From the IMG/VR virus record IMGVR_UViG_3300043444_000430, positions 1-21,233 of that record: a DNA stretch of 21,233 bases; one strand, 5' to 3'. Under the pieces are notes generated by a model that was not told the origin of the DNA, searched no databases, and worked only from the letters and a program-made list of their open reading frames with translations. The DNA comes from a virus. Positions 1-8,705 of the stretch are shown here, piece by piece (the stretch's first letter is position 1; every line of letters begins with the position of its first letter). A program made the position numbers and the translations under genes.

Positions 1-228
1 CAATGCGTAAGATTGCTGACCGTCAACAAAATTGAATGTGTATGTTTTACGTAAAACAGGCCATGCACCTTGTGCTGTTTCTGTGCTGGCACACTCTGTG
101 CCCTCTGCATTAGCCAATGCCACAAGCTGTATAACTTGCTGGTCTTGATTGCCAATGCAAGAGCTGGGCGCGGTGATATTCATTTCGCTGCACGCTTGTT
201 GCACAAGAGCCAAAAAAGATAAACCCAT
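1..228 (-). CDS. SU10-type head-tail adaptor protein (3' end outside window)
   Basis: This is the N-terminal 76 codons of a gene that runs off the left edge. The start MGLSFLALVQQACSEM, followed by a segment with QDQQVIQLVALANAEG, matches the opening of phage adaptor proteins of the SU10 type, which form the ring under the portal and join the head to the short tail. The ATG at 228 has an AGGGG Shine-Dalgarno a few bases upstream. It follows the capsid-associated genes directly, which is where adaptors usually lie. The family assignment comes from recall of the N-terminal pattern (a short helical start, then the D-Q-V/Q-QLxALAxxEG block). The C-terminal half cannot be checked here. Confidence 0.75.
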   Translation of the reverse strand, partial: MGLSFLALVQQACSEMNITAPSSCIGNQDQQVIQLVALANAEGTECASTETAQGAWPVLRKTYTFNFVDGQQSYAL

Positions 229-249
229 AAAAACCCCTGTGCAATAAGA

Positions 250-627
250 TTATGCAGAAATAATAGCACCAATGTTTACAGTATCAAGCAACGTGAGTAC
301 CGCGCCTTTACCTGCCGCAACACTAACACCTGCGTTAGTTGAGCCATTGTTGATTTTGTAACCAACAGGAGGGTACACGGTCAATGTGTTAGCACCGAAA
401 TTGTACACAGTGCAAGTATCACCAGTAGCGTTCTGGTTAGGCACGGGAAATGCCACCACGCCAGTTGATGCCGCAGTTGTGCCAACTACATTAATTGTAT
501 CCAGCAAATTAAGCGCAGTGGCTTGTGTTGAGCCTGTAGCGGTTAATCCTGTGGTAACAGTGCCGACAATCGCCTGTGCTTGTAAATTAGGCGTTCCAGA
601 GCCTAATAAAGCTGCTCTAAATGTCAT
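250..627 (-). CDS. Small beta-rich phage structural protein
   Basis: This 125-residue protein is rich in Thr, Ala, Val and Gly, has few charged residues, and no signal peptide or membrane segment. It carries two related strands, ALNLLDTINVV near residue 38 and VLTLLDTVNIG near residue 110, and a central NFGANTLTVYPPVGYKIN block. Proteins with this DGANxLxVYPP-type core recur in the late operons of podophages beside the capsid and adaptor genes, and are annotated as hypothetical or minor virion proteins. Its start overlaps the end of the upstream gene by 11 bases, and the Shine-Dalgarno is weak (AAAGATAAAAG), which fits translational coupling. A virion role is inferred from composition and position. 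Its exact place in the particle is unknown. Confidence 0.6.
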   Translation of the reverse strand: MTFRAALLGSGTPNLQAQAIVGTVTTGLTATGSTQATALNLLDTINVVGTTAASTGVVAFPVPNQNATGDTCTVYNFGANTLTVYPPVGYKINNGSTNAGVSVAAGKGAVLTLLDTVNIGAIISA

Positions 628-1294
628 CTTTTATCTTTCTTTTTCTGGTAGTGATAACATCGTCATCGCTTTGGTTTTTATCTAATGCAGCGACTTGTGC
701 CTGCAATTTTGCTAATTGCGCGGCAAGCTGTTCGTTGCTTTCTTTAATGGCGCGATTTTCTTCGGTCACTTCTGCTAATGCTTTGAGACTTTCATTCTTT
801 TTCAAGAAGTCCTTAGCTTGCATTGCGTGTTTTTCAGCCTTGCCACCCAATGAACGCAATGTTTCATAAGTCGCAGCACCTAATTGTTCAATAGTATTGA
901 TGCCACGGCTTTTATAAAAAGCCATATCATCCTTGTTCAAAAAGTTTGCAAAGCTAAGAGATAAACCGCCTACAGCATCATTGATGCCTTCTTTGTAGCG
1001 TACCCACTCATAAGGGAACCGCGCAGGGTCTGGTAAACGCCGTGAAAGACCATCTCCATCCACAGGCATACCCTCAAAATCAACCTTGCGGTCATAAATC
1101 GTTGTGGGCGATGTCTGACCACGGGGCAGCATGCGAATGTAATCAACCTCTTGATAGGTGGGTGCGCCCGCTGCAATCATGGCAGCAGTTGATTCCTCTA
1201 CCTTAGAGTAAAAAGTCACCTCCCAAACAGGATGTTCTTCTTTGTCGTACACTTTATCAGCGGCACTTGCTACTTTGAAGTCATACAATGACAT
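617..1294 (-). CDS. Conserved phage protein with C-terminal coiled coil
   Basis: This 225-residue protein begins MSLYDFKVASAADKVYDKEE. The N-terminal two thirds contain a conserved-looking block, LPDPARFPYEWVRYKEGI (about residues 87-104), of a type seen in hypothetical proteins beside capsid genes of many phages. From about residue 150 to 210 it becomes charged and helical with heptad character (KAEKHAMQAKDFLKK and then EENRAIKESNEQLAAQLAKL), a likely coiled coil. The tail ends with basic and acidic clusters. The ATG at 1294 has AAAGGTG upstream. Position between a decoration-like gene and the adaptor suggests a late role in assembly or the virion. I cannot name a biochemical function. Confidence 0.6.
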   Translation of the reverse strand: MSLYDFKVASAADKVYDKEEHPVWEVTFYSKVEESTAAMIAAGAPTYQEVDYIRMLPRGQTSPTTIYDRKVDFEGMPVDGDGLSRRLPDPARFPYEWVRYKEGINDAVGGLSLSFANFLNKDDMAFYKSRGINTIEQLGAATYETLRSLGGKAEKHAMQAKDFLKKNESLKALAEVTEENRAIKESNEQLAAQLAKLQAQVAALDKNQSDDDVITTRKRKIKDDI

Positions 1295-1303
1295 TAATCA
1301 CCT

Positions 1304-2143
1304 TTAAGTTATTGCACCTTGTGCAAAAGGATTATTGATATAAATCACGCCTTGTGAGGACGTTGTGGTCGCAGAAGGCAACGTGATTGCATCACCACCA
1401 ACCCCGATAACAGAACCAATACTTGCCACGGTTTGGGCATTCAAGATTTGTTTACCAGTAGCCGCCGTTGTACTCACCACACCTACAGCACCACCATAAT
1501 ACACGGGCGCACCAACGCTCGCAATGGCAGCAGCATTGACCACAGCATTACCTGCAATCTGTACCCAGCCATATTCGTTTGCTAACAAAGATGTGTATGC
1601 AACACCAAGGCTGCGACCAGTATTTGCGGTACCATCCCACAAGCCAACAGTCTGCACCAATGAACCGCTTACGATTGATTGAGTAAATGAAACAACTGAA
1701 CCTTGGCGAATAGTACCATAGGTGTATGTTCCAACAGTGGTGGCAGCAACAGTTACGTTAGAAACAGTGATGGTGTAAGTGGTAGTTGTGGGAACTGACT
1801 GCACCACATAAGTACCTACGTAGGTACTAGGTACCTGACCAACAAGAACCACTTTGGCACCAGTTGTTAAGTTATGCGCCGATGATGTTGTTACAGTGGC
1901 AGTGTTACCGCTTACAGTGATGCTGCTGATAGTCGCACCAGCGGTATCTGTTGATGGGGCACGTACATAAATAAAACGACCAGTGCCAAGATAAGGGTCT
2001 ACGGCATCAATGGTTTGGTTTAATGATTCATTGAATGCACCAAAGCGCAATGAATTGATGTAGTAAGGCACGGTGCCGTTGAACGATTGTGAAAGGTCAA
2101 CAGCTTGTACACCAATGCCTGTTCCAGTGCTTTGAAAAGTCAT
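1304..2143 (-). CDS. Capsid decoration-like protein with an inserted beta domain
   Basis: This 279-residue protein lies directly downstream of the major capsid gene, where decoration proteins or capsid cofactors commonly sit. Residues 1-62 (containing YLGTGRFIYVRA) and about 145-279 (RQGSVVSFTQ, then LLANEYGWVQIAGNAVV and APVYYGGAVGVV) look like one beta-rich fold. The EYGWVQIAG phrase is typical of phage decoration-like proteins. Between them lies a Thr/Val-rich segment, about residues 71-142, with the pattern SSAHNLTTGAKVVLVG and TYVGTYVVQSVP. This AHxLxxGxxVxxxG...YxGTxxVxSVP pattern is a mobile beta domain found in many virion proteins and seems inserted here. The Shine-Dalgarno is AAAGGAT. 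The decoration role is inferred from position and fold pattern. Confidence 0.6.
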   Translation of the reverse strand: MTFQSTGTGIGVQAVDLSQSFNGTVPYYINSLRFGAFNESLNQTIDAVDPYLGTGRFIYVRAPSTDTAGATISSITVSGNTATVTTSSAHNLTTGAKVVLVGQVPSTYVGTYVVQSVPTTTTYTITVSNVTVAATTVGTYTYGTIRQGSVVSFTQSIVSGSLVQTVGLWDGTANTGRSLGVAYTSLLANEYGWVQIAGNAVVNAAAIASVGAPVYYGGAVGVVSTTAATGKQILNAQTVASIGSVIGVGGDAITLPSATTTSSQGVIYINNPFAQGAIT

Positions 2144-2156
2144 TTTCTATCCTTTA

Positions 2157-3152
2157 TTAGTTAAAAAGAACGCCATGAAAACGGCGCAAATTACACGTCA
2201 TTTCACCAGCAAAGAAAATCGGAATTACTGACGCGTCTTGGTTGACCGACATACGTTTATCACCTTGTGCAACAATGTTACGGTCTTTGTGTGGACGGAA
2301 TTTCATATACTTAGTATTTACAAAGTACATGGTGTTTGCAGGGCAGGCACCATTGAAACCACCATCTAAAATCACATCAGCATTCAAGAAACGTAAGCCA
2401 CGGAATTCAGCTAACTTACCATCACTGGCATCAGCTACCCGTTGACGCGCCTCTAACGCAGTCTGGAAATAGTTGAAGTAGTTATTGTCGGTCACAATCA
2501 AGTTGGGGCATTCACGACCGCGAATAAGTTGATTCCATACGTTATGCATCAATTGTGTGATTGTCGTAGCATTAACAGTGTATCCATTAGCAGAGGCTGA
2601 ATAAGCAATATTGCGCCATACACGGGCAGCAGTAGCGCGTGAGGCATCGATGCCACCAACTGTACCAGTATTAGGGGTTTTGCTAATAAGCAACTGTAAG
2701 CCACCTAATTGCATACCACCGAATGCCGAACCATCGCTATATACCGAAGTGCCAAGCAAGTTATACATTGAGTCAATGGCGTTATCCATACGCGCACCGA
2801 GTAAGTCAATGTAACGTGATTGACCAGAGTTTTGCAGTTCCTCTAATCCACTAATGCTTACGGTCACCGCAGCTTGTTTCAGGTTAAATCGTGCCTCGGT
2901 TAAAAACTGTTGAGGCGAAATATCTAAAGTTTGCATCCCGCTGTAGAACGATGCGGTATCGTTTTCGCTGTAAGCCAAAGGCTCGGTAATCGCACCACCT
3001 TCACCATCACACACTAAAACACGACCAGATTGGCGCATTGCAGTGAGTAAAGCGTTGTTATTAGTAACACCATCGGCAATCTCTTTGCGGCGCAAATACA
3101 AAGAAGTGGTGATAATGTCGTTAGCGTTACTGTTTAATAGTTCAGTAGACAT
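2157..3152 (-). CDS. Major capsid protein
   Basis: This 331-residue protein is the expected size and in the expected place, after portal and scaffold, for an HK97-fold coat protein. It starts MSTELLNSNANDIITTSLYL, has an N-terminal helix, a long mixed alpha/beta centre with QTLDISPQQFLTEARFNLKQ, and a segment around residues 195-230 containing MHNVWNQLIRGRECPNLIVT, resembling the A-domain of podophage coat proteins. The C-terminal part (TKYMKFRPHKDRNIV, ending in a beta segment) also fits. No prohead protease gene is nearby, so maturation may depend on the scaffold alone. The start has AGGAT upstream at good spacing. The family call rests on recall of the pattern and strong gene-order context. 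Confidence 0.85.
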   Translation of the reverse strand: MSTELLNSNANDIITTSLYLRRKEIADGVTNNNALLTAMRQSGRVLVCDGEGGAITEPLAYSENDTASFYSGMQTLDISPQQFLTEARFNLKQAAVTVSISGLEELQNSGQSRYIDLLGARMDNAIDSMYNLLGTSVYSDGSAFGGMQLGGLQLLISKTPNTGTVGGIDASRATAARVWRNIAYSASANGYTVNATTITQLMHNVWNQLIRGRECPNLIVTDNNYFNYFQTALEARQRVADASDGKLAEFRGLRFLNADVILDGGFNGACPANTMYFVNTKYMKFRPHKDRNIVAQGDKRMSVNQDASVIPIFFAGEMTCNLRRFHGVLFN

Positions 3153-3160
3153 ATTTTATC

Positions 3161-4171
3161 CTAACGTTTTTGGTTCATGACATATCTTAAAGCTTCAGCA
3201 TTGCTGCTGAATTTTGGTAAATCTTCTTGAAATACACCACCTGCACTTGTCGCCTTTGGCGATACTGCTGCTTTTTTAGCCCGCTCTAAGTCTTGAGCGT
3301 TTTTATTTACAGCAGTCTGCGGTGCTGTTGGTTTGGTTATACGCAACATCGCCAATGCCCTATCAGTAGCATCGGCTAGAATATCAACTGGCTTCTTGCC
3401 ACGATATTCTTTTTCATTGAATTGAATTATATTCGCTACTGCCGCCTCAACTTCTGGATTCTTTAATATCGGATTTGACTCGACAAAAGCTTCCATCTCT
3501 TGCTTAATCGGCATGAATTGTTGTTGTTCCTGCGCCTGCTTCAATGCTTGCAATTCGTGCCGCAAGGTATGAAGCTCGTCAGGCACAATATTGTTTTGCA
3601 CTTGCTGGGGTGCGGTTACCAACGATTGTATATCAATACCATAGCTATTTGCAATACTGGCTAATGCTTGCTGCTTTGCATACGGTGTGCCTCGACGTAA
3701 AACACGCTCGTGTTGCAATAATGGCTCAACAACCTGTAACGGGTCTTGCACGCCAAGCTCTTGAAAGTATGATTCATAGTTCTTGAATACATTCTTCGCG
3801 CGCTTACCAAACTCTCGCTCTTCGTCACGCTTTTGAAAGCCTAGCGCAATATCTTTTTCGCGTCTGGCAATATACTCTTTTGCTTCCTGATTCCAGTTTT
3901 CATAACTATGTGCATACTCACCTGTGATATACCCCGGCGGCTTGTCTCTTTTTTCTCTTGGCTTATCTTCAACAGTTTCGCGCGATTCTTCTTCGTTCGT
4001 ATGCTCTTTTTCTTCTGGTTGTTCTTCGGGTTCTTGCTCTGGAGCGGGTGTTTCTTCTTGTTCTGGTTCGTCTTTTAATGGCACAGCAACTTCTTCTTGC
4101 TGTTCTTCTTTTGGTTTGCCTGCAATCTCCATCGCCTCACGCACTGCATCTGCAAAATTGATATTAGACAT
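3161..4171 (-). CDS. Capsid scaffolding protein
   Basis: This 336-residue, highly charged, mostly helical protein lies between the zinc-ribbon gene after the portal and the major capsid gene. Residues about 18-80 are very rich in Glu and Pro (blocks such as EPEQEETPAPEQEPEEQPEE) and probably disordered. They are followed by a basic patch and then PPGYITGEYAHSYENWNQ with a helical segment KEYIARREKDIALGFQKR. That W...A..YI.RRE.DI..GF pattern is common in scaffold proteins of P22-like and other podophages. The extreme C-terminus is short and basic (NQKR), as expected of the coat-binding tail of scaffolds. AAGGG precedes the ATG. No protease motif is visible. It would direct procapsid assembly and then leave or be removed. 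Confidence 0.8.
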   Translation of the reverse strand: MSNINFADAVREAMEIAGKPKEEQQEEVAVPLKDEPEQEETPAPEQEPEEQPEEKEHTNEEESRETVEDKPREKRDKPPGYITGEYAHSYENWNQEAKEYIARREKDIALGFQKRDEEREFGKRAKNVFKNYESYFQELGVQDPLQVVEPLLQHERVLRRGTPYAKQQALASIANSYGIDIQSLVTAPQQVQNNIVPDELHTLRHELQALKQAQEQQQFMPIKQEMEAFVESNPILKNPEVEAAVANIIQFNEKEYRGKKPVDILADATDRALAMLRITKPTAPQTAVNKNAQDLERAKKAAVSPKATSAGGVFQEDLPKFSSNAEALRYVMNQKR

Positions 4172-4174
4172 AAA

Positions 4175-4588
4175 TTACCCTTTTCTTTGCTGCACTACTG
4201 CGGCAGCTTGTTTAATATGCTCTGCGGTCGTTTTAAATTTTTTAGGTTCAAAAGAGCCTATGTTTTCATTGCCTATTTCTTCATAGTTATTACGTTTCAA
4301 AAAATCTTGATGATGTGAACGGCTGGTAATGTATTGAGGTTTGCCCGTCTCTTTATCAGCGGCAACCGTGAGATATGGCGTAATATCACGCATAACAATA
4401 GGTGCTGCCAATTTAGATTTTTTTGGATAATGTGCAACCATAGTGTGACCGCAGCATGTTGGTGGCTCAAGAGGCATAGATGCGCCATATTCATCAAGTA
4501 TTTTAACAAAATTCGTAATCAGATTGCCGCAATGTTCGCAGCTCCAATCTTTGTAACGCCATAAACCTTTTTCATGCGTTGCTTGCAT
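4175..4588 (-). CDS. Small zinc-ribbon phage protein next to portal
   Basis: This 137-residue protein starts MQATHEKGLWRYKDWSCEHC. I chose the ATG at 4588 because AGAGGA lies five bases upstream. A longer reading starting at 4642 would run deep into the portal gene. The chosen start overlaps the portal stop by 17 bases. Cysteines at residues 17, 20, 45 and 46, with His48, give a CxxC...CCGH zinc-ribbon-like pattern. The second half has a DITPY block, then YITSRSHHQDFLKRN and YEEIGNENIG, which matches a family of small conserved proteins lying beside portal genes in many phages (SRSxHRxxLKxxGxxEVGNE). The cellular role of this family is unknown to me. Zinc binding is inferred from the cysteines. 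Confidence 0.65.
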   Translation of the reverse strand: MQATHEKGLWRYKDWSCEHCGNLITNFVKILDEYGASMPLEPPTCCGHTMVAHYPKKSKLAAPIVMRDITPYLTVAADKETGKPQYITSRSHHQDFLKRNNYEEIGNENIGSFEPKKFKTTAEHIKQAAAVVQQRKG

Positions 4589-6764
4589 CTGTGTCCTCTT
4601 TTTTGTTTTTTGCCGCCATTTCGGCAATTTGCATTTTAACATTATTTTCGTATTCTACGCGCCATTTTTCAAAATCTAGTTTTTGTTGTTCTAATTGTTG
4701 TTGATACTGCATTTGTTGCATTTTATGTAAATGGTCTAAATCCGCCTGGTATTTAGCGTCACGCGATTGCATTTCTTGATTGTGCTGCGCCACCATCATA
4801 TCCATTTGCGCTTGCTTCTCCTCAAGCATAGCTGTCTGTTGCGCCTTAGCCGCCTCTGCCTGCATATTGTTTTGCATAGTCTGTTGGTCAATTTGCGCTT
4901 TGGCTTGCATCTTTTGCGTCTCAAGCTGCATTTTCTGCTCAAGCTCTGCCATCTTTGGGTCTTGCTTTGGTTGTGGGTTTTGTGCCGCCTGTATGGCTTG
5001 CTGTACCCAATCACTTAAGACTTGCTCTGTCTCTTTGCCTACTTGATACCCACGCACGCCAAACATAAACAATTGCGCCAACACTGGTACCATTGACGGG
5101 TCTTGTTGTGCTGCTGGTAATACTTCATTGATATAGCTGCCAATAGCCTTAATAAATTCGACACGGTCGGCGCGGTCTTGTATCTGGTCTTGTTTGATTG
5201 TGCTATCAGTTTCAATATCAATACGCATACACCGCGCAGGGTCATCGCGTAATAATGCCATAACATCATCGAAAGCGGGCTTTTTTAGCATCGTATTTAT
5301 TTCGTCAGGGCGATTGTATTGCAGCTCTGGCAACATGCCGCCTTGACTAATATAAGCCTTTTCTTCATTAGTAAGTAAGCCCTCGCCACCAATCTGCCGA
5401 ATAGTCTTTTCGCTGAATTTTTCAGATATTATTTCACCAAACAACCGAATGACATCACGCACAAAACGTTGCACTTCTTGTTGACGGTCATTGATACGCA
5501 ATAACGCATATTGCCCTTTGGTTCTTACGCCTGTTGCGGTTTCTTGTGCGTCGCTCTCACCACGTAAGATATCTGAAATACCCGTAATTTCATAAAGCTG
5601 ATTTTTGATATTATCAAAAGCAATATATAGGTATTCCAATGCCTTAGACACGTCTTGCAATGGAAAGAATTGAATAGCGTTTTGTAATCCACCACGTTCG
5701 CCCATAAGGTCAGCCATATTGACGGGCACAAGTTGATTTTCGTTTGCTGCCGACATCATTTTATCCATTCCTGCCGCAGAACTATCATAACAACCGCGCA
5801 CTGATACAATCTTTTGAATAGAGTTTATCCGTGTCGCTAATATATTAAGTTGTTCAGCCTGTGATTTGTACTGTTGATACTCGGGCACTGGTATAAGCGT
5901 TTTGTTGGTCGTATTTGCCAACAATGGACGTGGACACGGGAAAAAACCTTTCAATTCTAGTGGGTCATCCTGTACATCGAGAAATTCTTGACCGTCTTTT
6001 TGCAAGAAATACACCTTCTTGCTGCGCGCGTCCCATACCTCATAGATAATTGCGGTCAATGGCTTATTTGTATCTTCATCGGCATTTTGGCGTTCGTCCT
6101 TCTCTTTTTCGTAATCGCCATATGTAATATTAACTGTTTTCTCTTTGCCAAAACGTTCTTCAACGGCTTCTTTGCTTAATCGAATGCGCCGCCATACCAT
6201 GAACACTTCAGACCATATTTTACCGATATTGTGCCCAAAATCATCTACATGCACAAAATCAGCGCAAACGTCCTCGAAATATAATTCTTCTTGTTCTTCG
6301 TATTGTGTATCTTCGGCTAAATCTGTTTCAATTTGCACTTGCTCGGTTTTGATAGTTGGCTCGTAACGAATCCACACTGTGCCGCGACCGAGTAACAGCC
6401 AATCAAACGCAGATTGCCGCATCGTGTGCTTGAATTCGTCGCTATCAATAAAATAGTTCAAGCATCGCTCTAAAACCACGCTTGCTTCACGGGCTACAGC
6501 ATCGCTTGCATTGAAACGCCGTGAAACATCAGGCTTAGGATTGCGTGAATACACCGCAGGCAAAATAGTTTGCATGTTTGACCACAGAATGTTGAATTTC
6601 TGCAAATCCTGCGACGATGCAATCTTATTTGATATAAGAATACTGCTTGAGTGTTGTGAACGATATATTTCTTCAATTATACGACATGTTTCAGACCATG
6701 CTTTCACATCGCTGTTTTTTTCATATTCAGCTATAATATTCTTAATATTATCAATTTTTTTCAT
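4572..6764 (-). CDS. Portal protein (podovirus type) with long Gln/Met-rich C-terminal helix
   Basis: This 730-residue protein has the size and order of a podovirus portal, the dodecameric ring through which DNA enters and leaves the head. Residues about 55-135 (ILWSNMQTILPAVYSRNPKP and the FDWLLLGRGTVWIRYEP block) and about 380-440 (YEITGISDILRGESDAQETA followed by TGVRTKGQYALLRINDRQQE) fit P22- and SU10-like portals, where the ITGISDxLRGxxxxxETAxG segment is typical. The last roughly 138 residues (593-730) are almost pure Gln/Met/Ala/Glu/Lys helix, probably a coiled coil or barrel helix. The Shine-Dalgarno is weak (AGGCATAAAA). Terminase lies upstream, but six fibre-like genes separate the two. 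Confidence 0.9.
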   Translation of the reverse strand: MKKIDNIKNIIAEYEKNSDVKAWSETCRIIEEIYRSQHSSSILISNKIASSQDLQKFNILWSNMQTILPAVYSRNPKPDVSRRFNASDAVAREASVVLERCLNYFIDSDEFKHTMRQSAFDWLLLGRGTVWIRYEPTIKTEQVQIETDLAEDTQYEEQEELYFEDVCADFVHVDDFGHNIGKIWSEVFMVWRRIRLSKEAVEERFGKEKTVNITYGDYEKEKDERQNADEDTNKPLTAIIYEVWDARSKKVYFLQKDGQEFLDVQDDPLELKGFFPCPRPLLANTTNKTLIPVPEYQQYKSQAEQLNILATRINSIQKIVSVRGCYDSSAAGMDKMMSAANENQLVPVNMADLMGERGGLQNAIQFFPLQDVSKALEYLYIAFDNIKNQLYEITGISDILRGESDAQETATGVRTKGQYALLRINDRQQEVQRFVRDVIRLFGEIISEKFSEKTIRQIGGEGLLTNEEKAYISQGGMLPELQYNRPDEINTMLKKPAFDDVMALLRDDPARCMRIDIETDSTIKQDQIQDRADRVEFIKAIGSYINEVLPAAQQDPSMVPVLAQLFMFGVRGYQVGKETEQVLSDWVQQAIQAAQNPQPKQDPKMAELEQKMQLETQKMQAKAQIDQQTMQNNMQAEAAKAQQTAMLEEKQAQMDMMVAQHNQEMQSRDAKYQADLDHLHKMQQMQYQQQLEQQKLDFEKWRVEYENNVKMQIAEMAAKNKKEDTDASNA

Positions 6765-6772
6765 TTTTATGC

Positions 6773-7057
6773 CTATAACTGATGTATTTTAATCGTTGGT
6801 GCACCACCAATAGCATGTGCCACTGATAAGCTGTCATTAGGTCGCAATATAATCGCACCATTCACAATGCCAGTGACGGCAAAAGATTCGCCGTCATGAC
6901 TCAAACTCACTTCACTAACATTGCCACCAATGATAAACAGCTGTTGCATCGCTGTAGACTGATTTTTATATACCATCGGGTTAGTAGATGCTTTAGGCAA
7001 TGTAATCACTTCAGAGGCACCAGAGCCTACAACAATGCTTTGTGAGCGTACAGCCAT
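6773..7057 (-). CDS. Small beta-rich phage protein, likely virion component
   Basis: This 94-residue protein begins MAVRSQSIVVGSGASEVITL, and ends with a run of alternating hydrophobic residues (GGAPTIKIHQL). It is rich in Val, Ser, Ile and Gly, without cysteine, membrane segments or known catalytic motifs, and looks like a compact beta sandwich. The start overlaps the stop of the upstream gene by one base (TAATG), so the two are probably translationally coupled. In layout it resembles the 108-residue protein at 11128-11454: both have a short strand pattern, then RPNDS or RPTDS near the C-terminal half. Position in a block of fibre-like genes suggests a minor virion protein. Function is not known. 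Confidence 0.5.
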   Translation of the reverse strand: MAVRSQSIVVGSGASEVITLPKASTNPMVYKNQSTAMQQLFIIGGNVSEVSLSHDGESFAVTGIVNGAIILRPNDSLSVAHAIGGAPTIKIHQL

Positions 7058-8388
7058 TACAATGTCCCCAATGCAGGTGTGTTAATTGCAGATATAGCAA
7101 ATACAGTTTGCGCCGTGCCGCCATTAGTGACACGCACACGCCACTGGTTAAGTATACCGTTCGCGGCACTCGAGCCACTCCATTTAAGTGTAGTCGGAAC
7201 GTTCGCCGCTAATGTTCCAGATACAGCCGTGTACCATGTTGCACCACCACTTGGCGCGTGTTGTATCTCAAATCCATTCGAAGCACTAGCTACATCAGAA
7301 ACAGCCGTAGCAACGATATTAAATGCACCGCTTAACGATTGCCCTGTGGATGTGTATACACCAGCACTACCAAGAGCAGTGGCGTTATTAGCGGAACCGT
7401 TACTTGCTGTGGCAGTGATGGTAGCAACAACGCTAGCGGTGTTCGTAACATTGACGCTTAATGCTGTTCCGCTTGTGTTTACAGGGCGCACTAACACCGC
7501 GCTGTTTAAGATAGAGCCGCTGCCTGACATAGTGTTAGATGCACGCTCTGTAGCACTTGTCACGTCAATCATTGATGGTGTTGTGGGTACGATGCAAGGG
7601 CGATAAATATTGTAATCTATCGAGGCTGCAGGTGCCGTACCGCCATGGACAATTCTAAACCGCAAGGCATACCATTTAGTGGGGTCTAAACGCACCCCTT
7701 CACCAGTGAATGGCGCGGTGTTGGATGATGGTGACGTGTTGAGTCCACTGTAAGCATTGCCTGACGTAAAGTTAGAGCCTTGCCCTTCACAAAATAACGA
7801 TAGCCCTTTGGTTGTGAAATTGAATCGATACAAATTACCTGCAATCAAGTTAGGGCTACTACCTAAACGGTTTTGCACCGTGTTTAAAGCAGGCCACGCA
7901 CCAGATGGGTATTGCGCCAACACATCGCCATACGAGCGCACATAATGCAATATTGCGCTATTGCTTGGCTGGTAGCGCATTTGATAACAATTTCGTGCAT
8001 CTTTTACTTGCGCTGATGTGCCTTGTGTAATTACGCAGTTTGCAGGGTCTGAAATGACCTTGCCCGCATCAACCTCGACTATTTCAATATAAAAGTTCTG
8101 GTTTGTTGTGCCCGTGTTTACACTTCTATCAACACCGAAAGTAATCTGCGCACCAAGCTGAAACGCTTTTTTTAATATCAACACGGTTTCACTGTTGGCA
8201 GTTGTGCCACTACTAACAGTATAATAACCCATATTCAAAGCATTGCTACTTCCAGTGCTTGTGGTCATGCCCGTACCAAGAGAAGCATACCAGTTGCTAT
8301 CACTGGTAAGTGTGCCGTTACACGGGGCTTCAAATGGTGTGTCCGTGGTAGTAATTAACTGCGGCATATAGCCATAATATTGCGCCAT
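7057..8388 (-). CDS. Fibre-associated or appendage structural protein
   Basis: This 443-residue protein is rich in Ser, Thr, Asn and Ala. The first 270 residues look like one beta-rich globular unit, possibly a jelly roll. They contain GAQITFGVDRSVNTGT, then NFYIEIVEVDAGKVI and KWYALRFRIVHGGTAPAASI, with alternating hydrophobic strands and aromatic residues that could form a carbohydrate-facing sheet. Residues about 275-443 are a second, lower-complexity beta region (NTSGTALSVNVTNTASVV) ending in a short domain with WRVRVTNGGTAQTVFAI. No enzymatic motif is seen. It is coupled by one-base overlaps to both neighbours, within the cluster between terL and the portal. A tail or head appendage is inferred. 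Receptor or glycan binding is only a possibility. Confidence 0.5.
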   Translation of the reverse strand: MAQYYGYMPQLITTTDTPFEAPCNGTLTSDSNWYASLGTGMTTSTGSSNALNMGYYTVSSGTTANSETVLILKKAFQLGAQITFGVDRSVNTGTTNQNFYIEIVEVDAGKVISDPANCVITQGTSAQVKDARNCYQMRYQPSNSAILHYVRSYGDVLAQYPSGAWPALNTVQNRLGSSPNLIAGNLYRFNFTTKGLSLFCEGQGSNFTSGNAYSGLNTSPSSNTAPFTGEGVRLDPTKWYALRFRIVHGGTAPAASIDYNIYRPCIVPTTPSMIDVTSATERASNTMSGSGSILNSAVLVRPVNTSGTALSVNVTNTASVVATITATASNGSANNATALGSAGVYTSTGQSLSGAFNIVATAVSDVASASNGFEIQHAPSGGATWYTAVSGTLAANVPTTLKWSGSSAANGILNQWRVRVTNGGTAQTVFAISAINTPALGTL

Positions 8389-8705
8389 TAATTGTACTCC
8401 CAGATATTTGCAGCAACATCAACAGCAACAGTTGAAGCTATTTGAATAATATCGCCTACATTACACGGTATGTTTTCGAGCTGCATCGTTGCACCGCCAT
8501 TGACCGAATTAAGATATATATCTTTATGCAGATTCACTGTGTTTGTACCATCGTTCTTGGTGACCGTGATGTATGCTGGACCAATACCACTTGGCATAGA
8601 TACATTGATGTATCTGAAATTAATATTTTTACCAGTTGTGCCCGTGTATATCGTGGTAGCAGTAGTCACCCCCACAAGCTGAGGATTTACAATAACAAGT
8701 GTCAT
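8388..8705 (-). CDS. Small beta-rich appendage protein
   Basis: This 105-residue protein starts MTLVIVNPQLVGVTTATTIY. It has a jelly-roll-like alternation: TTIYTGTTGKNINFRYINVS, then an AYITVTKNDGTNTVNL strand, then a segment with ENIPCNVGDIIQIAS, finishing in IWEYN. The pattern resembles small phage virion proteins whose N-terminal part reads ttlYtvPagkta.vr.i.vcN and which often accompany tail fibres. It overlaps the upstream gene by ATGA and the downstream one by a single base, so it is part of the appendage operon. Whether it is a virion subunit or an assembly factor cannot be told from sequence alone. Confidence 0.5.
   Translation of the reverse strand: MTLVIVNPQLVGVTTATTIYTGTTGKNINFRYINVSMPSGIGPAYITVTKNDGTNTVNLHKDIYLNSVNGGATMQLENIPCNVGDIIQIASTVAVDVAANIWEYN

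Noticed and set aside
4589-4642. N-terminal extension of the zinc-ribbon protein into the portal gene
   Set aside because: The extra residues are an out-of-frame reading of the portal tail. A good ribosome site supports the ATG at 4588.
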